A stretch of DNA of 64,000 bases from Smittia aterrima. Taxonomy: Eukaryota > Arthropoda > Insecta > Diptera > Chironomidae. A program made the position numbers and the translations under genes. The notes beneath the pieces were generated by a model. The model saw only the letters and a list, made by a program, of their open reading frames with translations, did not search any database and was not told the origin of the DNA. The DNA lies in the NCBI GenBank assembly GCA_033063855.1, contig CP093829.1, positions 14,849,537 through 14,913,536 on the forward strand, given 5' to 3'. Below are positions 1-13,391 of this stretch, piece by piece (the first letter of the stretch is position 1; the number at the start of each line of letters is the position of its first letter).

Positions 1-3000
1 AAATATAGAGTGTGATAAGTATTAGGTTGCGAATGAATAATGCGATCACCGCTGCTATTAAAACTTCCGAGCAATAAAAGTTTATAATAATATTAAATTA
101 CTGTATCGATGTGAGATTAGCGCTCGCGGATTGCGGAAAAATTTATCTTTTGGCTCGCAAGTGTTTTCAATTCGTAATTTTCTAATTTCATTGTTCAAGT
201 GTGAGCAGCAGTTTATCAAAATTTGTGCCAGCATAGTTATCGTTACAATATGATGGTTGAAGCACTCAGTTCGATGAGATAATCTAATTATGAGACAACT
301 TATTGCATTCGATGCTTAAATGTTTCATTCAACATTAATTTTGATTCAACATTTGACATTTAAGTGTTTAGTTAAAATTTATCTGCTTTATTCTATGATT
401 CACTTTAAAATGACGCTAATCCTATTTTTGCAGACATTCAAATCGGAAATGTAAACAATCACGCTAAATTGTGGTTGAAACAATTTAAACTTTTAGGGCT
501 TTATATTTGAAACTTACAACGAATACCTACTTTCATCATTCAATTATTAGTTCTGTCGAGTAGCTCAGAAAGATATTGCTCTAATGGATAAAAATCCCTT
601 TAATAGATTCGTTTTCAATCTGCTACATCTATCTTTCATTCCCAACATTTCCATCCTTTCTAAATTCACAGCAATTAAACCAAAATTTTTCAAAAGCCGT
701 ATGACAGATTTATGGGTTTAGGCAGTTGCAAAAGATTTCCTGTGATTCATTTGTAAACAAATTTAGTTAAATTAACTCGATGCTGTCACGTGCAGTTGAT
801 ACATTCACCACTGAACAAATAATGAATATTTGGAAAGGATTTTCAATGTTCTCCTCGAAACCTCTCGAGGGTTGCTCATCAGCCACGAGTTGCTCATTTT
901 TGCGGCGAAAATTGAACTTAACGAGTCGATTTCTCACATTTATTATTCTTCTTCTCAGCATCACGTGCCGCTTATTAAATTTAGAGAGAAACTGAGTTGC
1001 AACTTATCGATAATTGTTTTTTCGCCTTAATGCTATCGAAAAAGTAATTTCAACCGGAGTAGTGTGACAAAAGAGAAAGATAAACAAATCATAAATAACG
1101 AGAAGGTTTTCATTCGTCCCCTTACAAAACCATGATTGTTTACATTTTAGAGCATCGACGGATGATGATGACGACTCTCGATAGTGAAACGCATCCGTTT
1201 CCTTTAATTGTATTTTTTTTCTCTGTCAACGACCCGTGCCAATGCTGAAACCTTTTACGTTAACGGGAAGTGGTTGATGATTAAAATCATAGAAAACAAT
1301 AAAGCATGATGAGTGACGCGAGCTGAGAGACATTCGATGAGAAAGTAAAAACGTATTGAAGAGACATTTGCTGAATAAATGTTTCATTCTCATTGAATAG
1401 TTTTCACTTTCAGTTATTGCGAATAAAAATTGCGTGATTTCCAATCAAAGATAATGCAACTTCATGAGCGAAAACATTGTGAAAAGGTCAACAAGTCGTG
1501 AAATTATTTTTGAACTATAGATTTCGAGTATTCGTGAACCTGTTGAACCGAACGAATTGTCTGTCAGACAAATTTACAGAGGAAATCTACAGAATTCGAT
1601 TGAGCTCCACATGCGAACAGACATCAATCAGACTTTGACTAAACAAATTTACTCTCATGAAACCAAAAGTCGATTCAATTGAGGTTTACTCCGTAGCCCT
1701 TTAAGGCTTTTTCAATGCAAATGAGAGGAAATTTGCTTTTTGCACCGTTTAAAATTCACTTTCTTCGCATCAGTATTCAACAACTCAGCGGACGTTGACC
1801 GCGGACAAATGAAACTTCTGCACGAGCAATTAATAAGACAATGTGAACATTAAAGCAGATTCTGTTGGAACTGATAACAGCAACGAATCGATTCTTTAAA
1901 TTTTGGCCCCTTACCGTTAACTTCAATTCGAAGGAAAAAGAAACATGAGATTTATGTTGCGATTAAAGCAAAGAGAGTCTTTGATGTAATGAAGAGAATC
2001 GAGTTTCGATGGAAGCTGCTGCGGTGGTCTCGGCAATTTTTCATAAACGAACAAGAAGCGAACAATCAAAGAAAGATCGATTATCGCTTGAAATTCCTTT
2101 TATTTAAAGTGATGTCGCCTGTTTCATTATTACACAGTCGGACACTTTCGAATGTCATTCGTGTAAATGAAATTATGCTTCTTCATTTGAATATTAAACT
2201 AACCCTTCATTGGCCATGGGTTGATGCACTCGACGAGGGTTCCGGGTATTCTTCCCCTATTGCAGTTTTGGTTTTATTTCTTCGTTATTTGACTGAAAAA
2301 GTTGAGTGTATAAGAAAAATATAAGACTGAGTTTGATACGATTGAAGAAGAATGAAAATTGAAGAGATCTAACAAATATTTTCATTCGACACCAAGAAGT
2401 TTGTCAAGATTGCAGTTTAAATTTGAAATTGCTCGTTCAAGTCTAAAGTCAAATCGATAGAAAAGATCTTGCAGTTTTCTAAATCGTCCGCCAAAGATTA
2501 AAAATTATTTATTGCGTCCCTTTATTGCACGGCGAATTCAAATTAAAATAAAGATCAAGTTAAGGAGAAAGAAAGTTTTTCTCTGCGCATTTTTCAACGA
2601 GAACTGATATTGCACAATAATCTGCTCGAGATCGGCTCATTTACGGAGCTAAACGTGAGTTGCGATTTCTTATGCAAATTCGTTTCGAGCTGCAGCATTT
2701 GAATTGTGCCAGCCGCGAGACCAGAATCGAGATAATCTCGTGGCGTTAAGAAGCTAAATATGAAAATACCGTCACAATAGTTAATCTGGCTTTATTGCTT
2801 AAAAGTGAACACTAAACTAAAGATCTTGTTGTGATTTTCACTTTCAACGAAAAACTATTCCATAAAGTTCATAAATAATTCAAATCGCTGAACTTTGCAT
2901 TAGATCAGCGCTGACTCTTATTTTCGTTGGTGGGCGGCTTCAAATCTATTTACTTTTCTATTGTGAAATCATAGACTTTCTGTCGAATGAATTTATCGAT

Positions 3001-6000
3001 ATTTGAACTTTTTCAGTCTCGGCGCCAAATGAATTTTAATGTTCTCATTGCAATTTTTGTTCTCCATGCGAAAACAGAAATATTTTCTTTACAATGTTCG
3101 ATTCCTGTTCTGTTAATTAAATATTCATCTTATCTTGAGAACTACAGATTTATTCTGACCTAAATCTTCAAACATCTTATTTCACTAAAGAAAATAATTT
3201 TTTTCTTTTGAAAAGAGTGTAATCGATCAAAGCTTAATACGAACTCTGACCAGTTTCGAAGCGAAAGCATCATTGAAGCAAGCCGACGATATTGACAATG
3301 ACCTTAATTTTCTTGCCGAAAAAAAATCTTTTTTGATGAATTGGAATTGACAAGAAAGAGTTTAAAGCGCGCGCGAAACATCGTAAATCCATAAAAAGAT
3401 TTGACGATGAAAAAGAAAGTTTTCCCACCCAAAGAATTATCCGATTCACTTTTAAAGCTCTATTGACATTCATCTCGTTTTTCTATCGATTGATTTATCG
3501 CATTCGGCTATCATTCGAAGTGATATGCAACTTCCATATCTCAGCTACAGATCCAGTAAGAGATCCAATTATTCCAATTAAATGTTTAATCTCGTGGTTT
3601 GGAATTCAAATTGTGGCTTTGCATATCATAAAGTTTAATCGACTCGGGGAGGGCAAATTAAACACTCAAACACTGGTTGGTGTGAAGTTGATCAATTAAA
3701 CGAGTTTTATTAATAAAAGTTTAATCAACATAATGACTTAAATGCAATCATTAGTAATAGAAAGCGCTGCATGGTAATGTCGATTTTAATTTTTCCATGC
3801 GTCGTAAGCTTAAAATTTGTTTATTTTCCTTAATTTATTCAACTAAAGCTTTCTTAGTAATTCAGAAGTAGGAATTATGAAAATTAGAATTTGTTCCGTA
3901 TTTCTATTTCAAGAGATCACGACGCAGTGAAGAGTTGATAACATCAACCGTGACAAATGAATCAATTTCAATAATCATTACTCAGAAGCAAGTGGAAACT
4001 TGGTTAGAATTTTAATTAGCGAGCACTAATTACAGCAAATTGTTGCTGAGGAATCTATAGCTCTCACCACAGAGACTTAGAAAACATGGAAAATCTTGTT
4101 TTCACTTTATTGCTTTATTGGATCTTTACAATTGAGATGGCCGAATGAATAATAATTCTTTTACGCATCTGAAACTAGTTTACATTCATTGCGATTTCAT
4201 TGAAGCTTCAGTTCACATTAGGTTTGAAGCTTAAACTGAAGCATTGCTAGTGAATCATAAACAAAAGATATTGAAACTTCACATTTACTTGTCCTAAATC
4301 GTTTCGTAGATAGTTCAAGTCGCATAGATCAAAACGTTTTCGGTGCGCCACACATTCTCCATGAATCAACGGCACGTGAACATTTTCTCAGCAGTTCAAC
4401 AACATGGACTAGAGATCGTATCATGGAACATGTCTTGTCTATGTCTTCGCAGTCGAACATATGCTTTTCGCTGTAGAGTGACTCATGAAGTTCTCAATTT
4501 TACCAATTCAAGGTGAGCATGAGAGCGCGAGAGATCAAATTGAATTTTGCAAAAATTTCCCTTTCAATTTTTGTAAAATGAATTACCTATCGGCAAAGAA
4601 GATTAAGATCAAATAAATATTGCGTGTGCAAGAAATATAATAATTGACTTAAAAAAGTCTTTCACTCGCGCGCGGCCGATTTCATCTTTTTCAGCAAAAA
4701 TCACGAAAATTTCTTATTAACCTGTTGCATAAAACGATTATGCTGAGAACCGATGATCATAGCAGCAGTTTAAAGCTTAAACTGCTTAAGGAACAAAGGG
4801 TTTCAATAACAAGATTTCACTTTCTATAATACCTTCGAGAGAGTCCCTCGAGGAAAGTATATTTCCGCAAATTGGAGTTGCCAAGATCCATAAATTGATT
4901 TAACGTCCAAAACTTCGTCGACAATTTCACGGTGTATTAAACATTTCAATAAATTTTTCTCATGCCAATACAGCATTTTGAAGTGCTTTCCACTTGATCT
5001 GTGTTAAATGAGAAGTTATATAACATTCTTAATCGCTTTCCTGTTGCATCAAGATTTGTCAATTTTGCGGTGGATTCAGAGGAAATTTCCCTTAATGCAC
5101 GTCTGTGCAACTAACGTGAAAGCGCGATTAAAATCATAACGTACTTCGCTAGAAGGCAAAGCAATTTTCTATACTGATAATTTGGCAGTAAGCTATTGAG
5201 GCTGACGCTATTGAGATAAACGCATATGATTGGAGTTTATCTATTCATTTTGACATCAGAATTAATTGCTGATTCCGATAAGAAGCATTTTAACGTTTTT
5301 AAATTGATACAGAATTTGGTTTCTCGTTTTTTAACTCGAGTAGACTTCTAATGAAAATACCTTCGATAAGTTCGCTCTCGAACTGTTGCAAATCTTGAAG
5401 AGACAGTTAGGAAACTTGATTAGATGAAAATCAATTTTGCGTTTGCTTTTCCTGAGTTGAAATGTTGTCGCAAATGTTTGTAGACTGATTTTATCTTTTT
5501 AAAAACTCTTGCAATAAAATATTTTTTTAAGGATTTAGTGATAACTTGCTTTTCATTTAAAATCAAACGTGAAAAGTTGATTTCAATCAATGTCAAGCTC
5601 ATTATAATTTCCTATGTTCGCATGAACTGCATCTCTTTTCAAATTCGCAGTTTGCTCGACAACTTACATTCCAATATATTATGGAGATTTTCACCAAGCC
5701 TTAATATAATTCAATCATTCATCAACGCGAACAACAGCGGATGAGATTATAAAATACTTTAGAGTTGAAAAAATCTTATTTACTTGAGTAGAGTGAACAT
5801 TGTAATTCAATCGTTTACTTGCTTGCAAACTTTGCAACGATTAATAAACGCAAAGAGCAAATTTTGTTAACACTTCAAAGCGAAAGCAATTTATTGGATC
5901 TGTTAGCAGTTGATTTATTGGATTTGCGGTTGAAACTTCTAGACTCGAGAAAATTTTACGGATAATCGAAAAATTCCATTGCGTAACGCAATGATTGACG

Positions 6001-9000
6001 TATGAAAGAAGGTCGCAGAAAAGGTTTTCAGTTTCCGGCTCTCACAAAAAAAAAGTAGCCATCGATGTTTTCGATGGAGCCGTGGCAACATAAACTTTTA
6101 TCAGTCGAGTCGACGTCTCTGATTATCTTACAATCTTTTCACTTTTCCTCGCCTTCCTCGCGCCGCCTATTAAATCACAACAAAATCGGGTTTATAGCAT
6201 TTTGATTATAAAAGCGACGACGGGAAAAGAATGAGAGTCTTGGAATAAGATTTTTATCAAATTAGTTATCAAGACTTTTCTATCCTAAAAATTTCTTTCT
6301 TTCATCACGTCGAAGGAATAAAACGAAATTGGTTCTGTTAAATATTTAATGAAATATCTCGAATGCAAAATCAATCTTTTCTTGCATTGTATCTTTTGCA
6401 AGACATGTTCGGGCTGTGAGAGAACTGAACATAAAAAATCCAGTGAAGGACATTGCGATGCCTCAACATTAAATTTTCAATTGTTGCGCAACTTAAAAAT
6501 TCTTCAGCCCGTTTTCTTTTATCATTAAAAATAAGTTTCACTATCGACTTCCCATCTTTCTCTTCAGTTAACGTTATAATGAACGTGCTCCTTCCCATCA
6601 CATTGACATCTCATTGAGTTGCAATTTCTTTTTATTACTTTAAGTAAGAAACCACCGACAGACGCAAAAAGAGCGATGAAAATAAAATTTAACGACACGA
6701 AAAATGCCTTACATGAACAGAACACATCGAAAAATCATTTGAGACACGTCGAGTTGAATAAACATGATGTTTAATGTCGACGCATTTCTCCAATTGTTCA
6801 CCAAAGTAAAGATATCAAAGCCGACGACGACATTTTCCGGACGGTGGATAGGTCGCTGCCCTTTCGTCTCCGCACTGATATGAATTTCTCTTTCATCATC
6901 ACGCGTCTCGCTCGTCAAAACGAGCACAAAATTAAACAGTTTTATGGCGTTTAATTGCCCACTAAAAACAACATTGAGGCGAAGCCAAAATCAGTTTTTA
7001 CTTTCAACGCAGCCAGCTCTGACCCTTCAATCTATCGCGCAATCGCTGATTAAAAAAACTTTTCTTTTCACTCACTACACTTTTTTGTTTTCAAATTTAT
7101 TTATTGTTTATGTATATCGCGGGTCTGCTGTGGAGAAACTATAAGCAAGGCAAGAATCACGGGTCTTTCATCTTTTTGCTTTATTCGCGTTTCTTTCGCG
7201 TTCATAGATGAAAAGCAGTAATTATCGTATGAGTTTCGATAGTTTTTGCTGCCTCTCAGTTCTTGGATATTTTGACAATTGAGATGAAAACGAAACGCAC
7301 ATGGAAGGAAAGCGCCAGAAGAAAGGTTTCATTAAAACATCATATTACTGACTAATTAAATGGTCAGACGTGTTGAGACTCCACGCTGGTCTTTCGCACG
7401 GTCACTCAACGTAATGATATCTATCATACGAGCTTGAAACTGACGGTAATGAGAGATCGAATGGCGTAATTTCTTGTGTTACCTTCTTATGTTGAGAAAT
7501 TGCGAGTCAATTCTTCGAGACGTGTGAGAATAAAGACATTTCGATGAATGAAAACATTGAATTTGAATCATTTAAAGAAACATTTTTAGGGTTATTTATG
7601 AGAATGACTTCCGGAGTTTAAGATAGGTTAACTAACATTCTCGGTCCAACAGATGAATAACCCTTCGACCAGTTTCACTCTCTTCATGTTACTTTTATCA
7701 CGCAAAGTAAATGTCCATGAAGATGAAAAACATAATTTTGCATTTTTGTTTCTTTCTTCACAAAATAATTTGATTAGGAAAGCTCAAAACTTTTGCTCTC
7801 GTCGCTGTCAGTGAAAGTTTTCACTTCAATGAACGATCATGCACGATCAAATTTCATGACAGAAGAATTTAAAATTATTAGAAGACTAAGCTTATACGAA
7901 TGATCAACTAGAAAGGTAAACAACTTATCAAGATAACGAATGGAAATATCTGATAATCAATTTTTTTATTCATTTAATGAAGGCGTTATTGAAGAAAACT
8001 CTCAGATGACTGAGCTTCGCAGATCATTGATTTAATTGATTTTGACTTTTGCTAAAACCGTCAAAAGAACTCAAATATTTTTGTTCATTTGAAAGGTTTC
8101 TGCTCGTCATCTTTGTTAAATTATTGATTCAAAGTATCACATTTCCAACTAAAACACTTCAATCAAACAACAACTTAATCGAACGTAATGTAAAAATGAT
8201 TAATTGATTAACGTTTTCCGCATGCGTCAGATAAGTAGTGGAAACAATTTAATTTATAAACTAGAGCTGAGAAAAAGTTATCGTAATTTTGATGTGAAAA
8301 CAATAATTTATGACTAAGCGATCGAAAGTCTTTTCCATTAATTAAATTTTGTGGAAGTCGCTTGATGAGGTCCCTTGATCATGTCATGAAATGACCACCT
8401 GGAAAACTCTAAAAATTAAAATTCTGAAAATCCAATCATTAAGATTTCGATAAAATCATGTTGCAATTTTAACTTTTCTTTTATATTTCTTAAATATTTC
8501 GATAATGGGTCAAACCGGTTTTTTTTAAATAAGAATTGTCCCAATTCGCTTTGATTGATACTTTTTGCACTGAACATTGTGGAATTGAGTGACGATTGAA
8601 GTTACATCATTACAATCAATTGAATATTCAACAGAAACTCTTAATGAGACTAAGTTCACATGTGTTGATCGCAATCTCATTTTTCACGACAATGTTTCCG
8701 AATTCGTAGCATGAGCTCCATGTGCAAAATTTGGAATTCCATTCATTTTTTCACGAAGCGTGCATGAGAGAGAAGCGGACTTGAAGGAAGTGGGTTTGAG
8801 CTTTAACTGATCTTTCGGAGTATTTGGTCAAGCAATCAGTTTTTTCTTTCTTCCTCTTAGTGACTCTGCTTCTTTTCTTTCTGCAAATGACTTTCACTCT
8901 TGTTTGTCCTAAACATGGAGCTCTAGAAGATCATGACATGGACAATTCATACTATAACAGCTTCTTTTGTGCATTTATTTCCTTAACCATTTTCTCGCGA

Positions 9001-10337
9001 ACGCTCAACTTACTTTTTATTGAATCGATGCGAGCGTTGAAATCTTTTGATGTGACTAGTTCTTTGACTATTAATAAAAAAAATAGTTTTGTAGTAAAAG
9101 TCATCACTTCAGTTGGAAACAATGAGGATTTCGGCATGTCCACAAAACTCAAGAGCTTCTATTGAATGCGTGTTGATGTCTACTGTCGACCACCAACTCC
9201 ATAAATTTCACTTCTGTTTTCAGTTTTGAATCAGCTGTCTAGAGATCTTAAGCTCCGCTTTACCACATTCAACGGTTTGTCGGTTATCCAATTTTATTTT
9301 ATTGTCGAGCTGAGCAAAATAATTTTCGGCAATGAATATGACAAAAGCTCCGTGTGCAAGTTTGCTTACTTCATCGCAATTTATCGAATTTTTCAAACGT
9401 TAACAGCAAAAAAATTATAGTGAGCTGTGCTCATGGTGGTCGTCAAACTGGATTTTTCCTTCTTTTTCTACCAGCGCATTCTTGTAACATTGTAAAATTT
9501 AAATTTATTTTGAATTAAAATTAATTTTTAGGAATATTTTAACTAGTTACTCAAACTTAATGTAGAGCAATAGTCAGATCTCTGCATTTACTTCCACAAT
9601 CGAAATAAAAACGTTTTAACATTCAACCTTCAAAAAACAAAATATGAATTAACATTAAATTCATCCGAAGTTTCGCGAATGAATCTTAGATTCAGAAGAA
9701 AACCAAGAAGATCTCCGGTTTCAATAAAAAAATTATTTCCAATATTACCAATATTACCAGAACGTTAATTTATCAAATTTTTTGATAGCCGATTCAGATC
9801 TTTCTTGTAAATGATGACGACGAGTATAATTGGTTGCTTCGTGGAAACTGCAAATTATTAAAATTGACTTTAACCTAAATAACTTATTTATGTTGAAATA
9901 TCTTTTCCTCTTTCGCCGCATTGCATGTTTGCCGCATTTGCAAGAAAACAAATTGAAGCTTCTCGCTCAACGAAAAATATCGCTTAACTAGCAAGCAATT
10001 AATGCATGCTAATTTGTTTACTGACGGTAATCAGCATTGCTTCTTGCAGATTGCGAGTGGAAAGCGAATTTCATGTTCACAGAAATCGCCTCTTGCATAA
10101 ATGAGACAAATGACATTGTTTGTTGAACGGTACTTTGATGCCGCATTGATCGAGGTAAAGATTTTTTAGCAGACAACATCCAAAAAATTGAAACGATGGA
10201 GTGCTCTTCCACAACAACTAGAGAAGAAATTATTTTAATCTGCAATTTAAAGTGTAAACATTAACAGAACTTTCGTCAGTATACAAAGAAAGTTTCTTAA
10301 AATGCTTTTGGTGTAAAGTCTGAATTAAATGCTTTAA
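1..10337. other. Intergenic region, no supportable gene
   Basis: AT-rich sequence with only short open frames. Most of these begin at non-ATG codons and none has a recognisable domain, so I call no gene. Scattered motifs are present: palindromic E-boxes CACGTG at 787-792, 962-967 and 4373-4378; DREF-type TATCGATA at 1005-1012 and 2994-3001; and a TATAAAAG at 6207-6214 with no coding exon behind it. It could hold distal regulatory elements or introns of a gene lying outside the window. A weak exon-like stretch at 10018-10245 (minus) is treated as a finding. Confidence 0.6.
5977..5993. repeat. 17-bp perfect palindrome
   Basis: CATTGCGTAACGCAATG reads identically on both strands around one central base (8+1+8). 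Each half resembles a C/EBP or PAR-bZIP type half-site (TTGCGTAA). No gene is adjacent, so any regulatory role is speculative. Confidence 0.4.
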
Positions 10338-12500
10338 TTAAAGCGAGGAGGAAGATTCGTTAAATGATTCACGAGCAATTTTTTCGTTGAGTTCCTTCTT
10401 GTGTTCCTCTTCTGCTAGAAGGGTCGACTGCATTCGGTTATTTGCGCGTAATGTAAGCTTTCCCATAATTGTCTCATTAATTTGCACATACTTCTTGAAG
10501 CTGGCGTAATCAAGAATATAAATTTCGCAATATTCGATAGCCATGACAGTGGCAATGCGCTGTAAGGCAATCACAAATTTTAGTCGAACATTTAATTATT
10601 TTTCAATGAAAAATTACTTTGCTGTTCTTTAAAATCAATGCCACTTCTCCAAAATGATCGCCATCGTATAAGTGACATAATTCTTTTCCATTAGTCGTTG
10701 TCGCACAAACTGTTCCTGAAGCGATAAAAAACATGCAATCGCCGATTGAACCAGCTTTGATAATCTAGAGAACAAAAAATCGTAAGCAAATGTTTCATCG
10801 AGACTTTCAAGCTTTACCAGATCATTTGGAAGAAACTGCTCTTTCCTCAAACTCCCAGCAATTTTGCTCACTAAACTTTTCTGAACATCTTTAAAGAGTT
10901 CTACGCGCTCGGCGAAAAGTTGACCAGTGTTTATAATAATTTCACGTTGAAGCGGTTCTAGAGTTAAACATTTATCATCAAACAAAATTTTACAATTGTC
11001 AACTTACCTGAGAGAGTTCCCAATATTTCATCTTCTCGATAATAGAGTTTTCTAAACTTTTTCTTGTAAAAGAGTTGCAAGCGATGTTGTAGATGAATGG
11101 GAAACTGTTTCTTTTGCATGTACGCGTCAAGTTGACTCATGATTTCGTAGAATTTTGTTCGAGGCGCATGAATACAATTCATGATGTTAAGAATATGAAT
11201 GAGAAGATAAATATTATAAATTACTCCAACAAGCATACAAATTGAAAGAACGATTTTTCCGGATAGAAGAAAATCGTAATCGTTGCTGTAAGTTGTGTCG
11301 TACAAAACCCACACCGTCAGTTCCATGATCCGGAGATACTTTTCAAGATAATGCACTTTGAAGTCCAAGATTATACTTGCATCAACACTTTGAGTTGAAT
11401 TACTATTTGAAGACTAAAAAAAATCAATTTTGAAATAGTTCGGTTGAGTTATTGTCATTTACGTAGAAGGCAAACCCGGCAGCAGTAGCTTTGAAAAAGC
11501 AAGCAAACAACTGCATAAGCAAAATCGTTCTCATCGTCAAGAATATGATAACAGTCTTCACATAACTGAGCTTGATTTTCTGAAAAGTTTTGTTTAGTCA
11601 TCTTTAATGTTTTCTCGAATAACGTACTTTCATGAACTCCTTGAAACTCTGTTCCATTCTCGGCCAAGACGTAAAACGCAAGAATTTCATTAGAAAAGCA
11701 AAGTGGAAGATGCAGTATGAGATGGAGACCACGAGTGAATTCGAATCGCAAACATTAACCGAAAAATAAATCCGATAAATTTCGACTAAAGGTAGTGATG
11801 ATAAAAAATCGAAGATGAACATACCGCGGAGGTAATTTCTGTCGAAAAAAAAAATTATTGAGAGATTCGCTTCGGGGCAAAATCGTGAAATTACTGAATA
11901 ATTGAAGCGTGATGGAGGACAATAAAATTGCCGTACTTCGTCTTGAAGCCAGTGAAGAAGTTAACAAAAATATCCAAGATACAGAGCGTGTTGAGGATTG
12001 CGCCGATGGTGATGCACCACTTCTCTTTGATAGTGTCTTGATGAAATGCATAAGCGAACGGTGTGTAGAGGAACAACAAGTAAATCGCAAATGCCATGAG
12101 AGCGTTCCAGTATAGCCTATTTCCCGATTTTAGCATGTGAATTGCGTGCCAACTTCGATATTTATGAAACACTTACTTAAGCTTGCTGAACGGGTGAATT
12201 ATGAACCAGTAATTGCTGAACGTATGGCGAACAATTTCCTTGTACAATGCATCGCTTGATTGGAAATGTTTCTTTGTTGACGGGTGCGATTTGGAAACGA
12301 TGATTAAGGACAGAAAGCGTGACAAGTGAATTCGTCCCAGACGAATTTTTATTGGGTCAGGTGGAGCTTAAGTAAATCAATTAGGAAAACGATATTTTAG
12401 CGAAATTGAGATTACCTGGCAGGACACATTCATGAGAAATTGTCACGTCGTCGAAATTCAATTTCCGAAAACGAATTATCGAACTTTTTCTTCCGGACAT
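10338..12500 (-). CDS. Divergent HCN-like cyclic-nucleotide-gated cation channel
   Basis: Nine exons in transcription order: 12500-12416, 12366-12177, 12116-11895, 11838-11628, 11579-11463, 11413-11008, 10957-10818, 10764-10618, 10559-10338. All have GT-AG borders and matching phase, and they encode 579 aa. The start ATG has an in-frame TGA three codons upstream. Visible features: the HCN N-terminal PPDPIK and IIHPFSKL motifs just before S1, six hydrophobic segments (about residues 92-340), an HCN C-linker (ILGTLSEPLQREII) and a cyclic-nucleotide-binding domain (about 430-530) with the FGEVAL phosphate-cassette motif followed by an Arg. HCN channels are plasma-membrane tetramers carrying Na+/K+ pacemaker current under cAMP control. 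Oddities: the filter motif GYG is absent (VLYDT stands where CIGYG is expected) and S4 has only about three basic residues. It probably does not behave as a normal Ih channel. It is a paralogue and not the Ih orthologue. Family assignment is strong; function is uncertain. Confidence 0.9.
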
Positions 12501-13391
12501 ATTTGATCAAATAATTTAACGTAAATGAAATCAAAGTTTGCTACGATAACTTCGGAATTTCAAGAGAAAGTGAAATTGATGTCCCTTAAATGAACATGCG
12601 TGACCTGAACTTGATCGCCGCACTGTATGCAAGAGAAAAAAACCGTTTCAAATCTTGTGGGTCCTCGGAACGTACTTCGTCTTGTCGAACTGTTACATTT
12701 CTTTTCACACTTTTATTGCCTCGTTGAACGTTGATGAGCGAACCTTGTTTGGAGCGAAATAAATTTCCTCGTTAAGAAGATGCATTGCCTTCAACAACCA
12801 GAAAAGGGAATTTTCATTAAGCCAAACAAGCGCGAGGAATGCAAAAAATCTCCAACTGCGATGAGCATGAGAGAAAACTTTTTCGATTAAAACTTTGATG
12901 TTCTGAAACAAAACGTTTTTGATTTTCTCTTGAGTTAAACGACAGTTTTGCAATCTTCATTAAATATTTTTTCTTTACTTTCGTGTTAGCGCCTTCAAAC
13001 TTAATCTACATAATCTACATCGATTAACAAGCTATAAGGAAATCATATCGGAAACTAATGCAGAAATGAATGAAATAAAATTAAACGATTTCTTCTTACA
13101 CGAAAAGAACTTAATTTGTAGACAATTCGATTAATTCTTAGCAAGCATAACTTATTATTGGAGAGGTTAAAATGAGAAATGGCCAATATGATTCTTAGAT
13201 TTCTATCTAATATTATAGAACTTATTAAAATCTACCAGATAAATTATTTAAAAGTGACTTAATCATTAAGAAACCGTCAGTGTTTTAAGGTACTCATTTT
13301 ACTTTTCAGCTCATAGAAAATGTCCACGTCGAGGTCTTGGAGTTGCACAAAAGTTCGGAGGAATTCTCAATAAATTGTTACACTTACAAGC
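12501..13391. other. Spacer between the HCN-like gene and the RhoGEF
   Basis: About 0.9 kb between two same-strand genes. It should contain the 3' UTR of the upstream RhoGEF and the promoter and 5' UTR of the channel. A minus-strand open stretch at 12705-12953 begins at TTG and has no family signature, so it is not called. No clear TATA box was identified. Confidence 0.6.

Noticed and set aside
550..600. tRNA-like A box (TAGCTCAG)
   Set aside because: The GG after the motif is missing and there is no B box or cloverleaf downstream.
6207..6214. TATAAAAG resembling the collagen promoter
   Set aside because: No initiator at the right spacing and no coding exon downstream on either strand.
8824..9420. 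Plus-strand open stretches with hydrophobic sequence
   Set aside because: The frames start at TTG. A minus-strand frame overlaps the same DNA with equal plausibility, and no family signature or clear splice set was seen.
12705..12953. Minus-strand 82-codon frame upstream of the HCN-like gene
   Set aside because: It begins at TTG. The channel start already has an upstream in-frame stop, and the frame shows no HCN or other motif.
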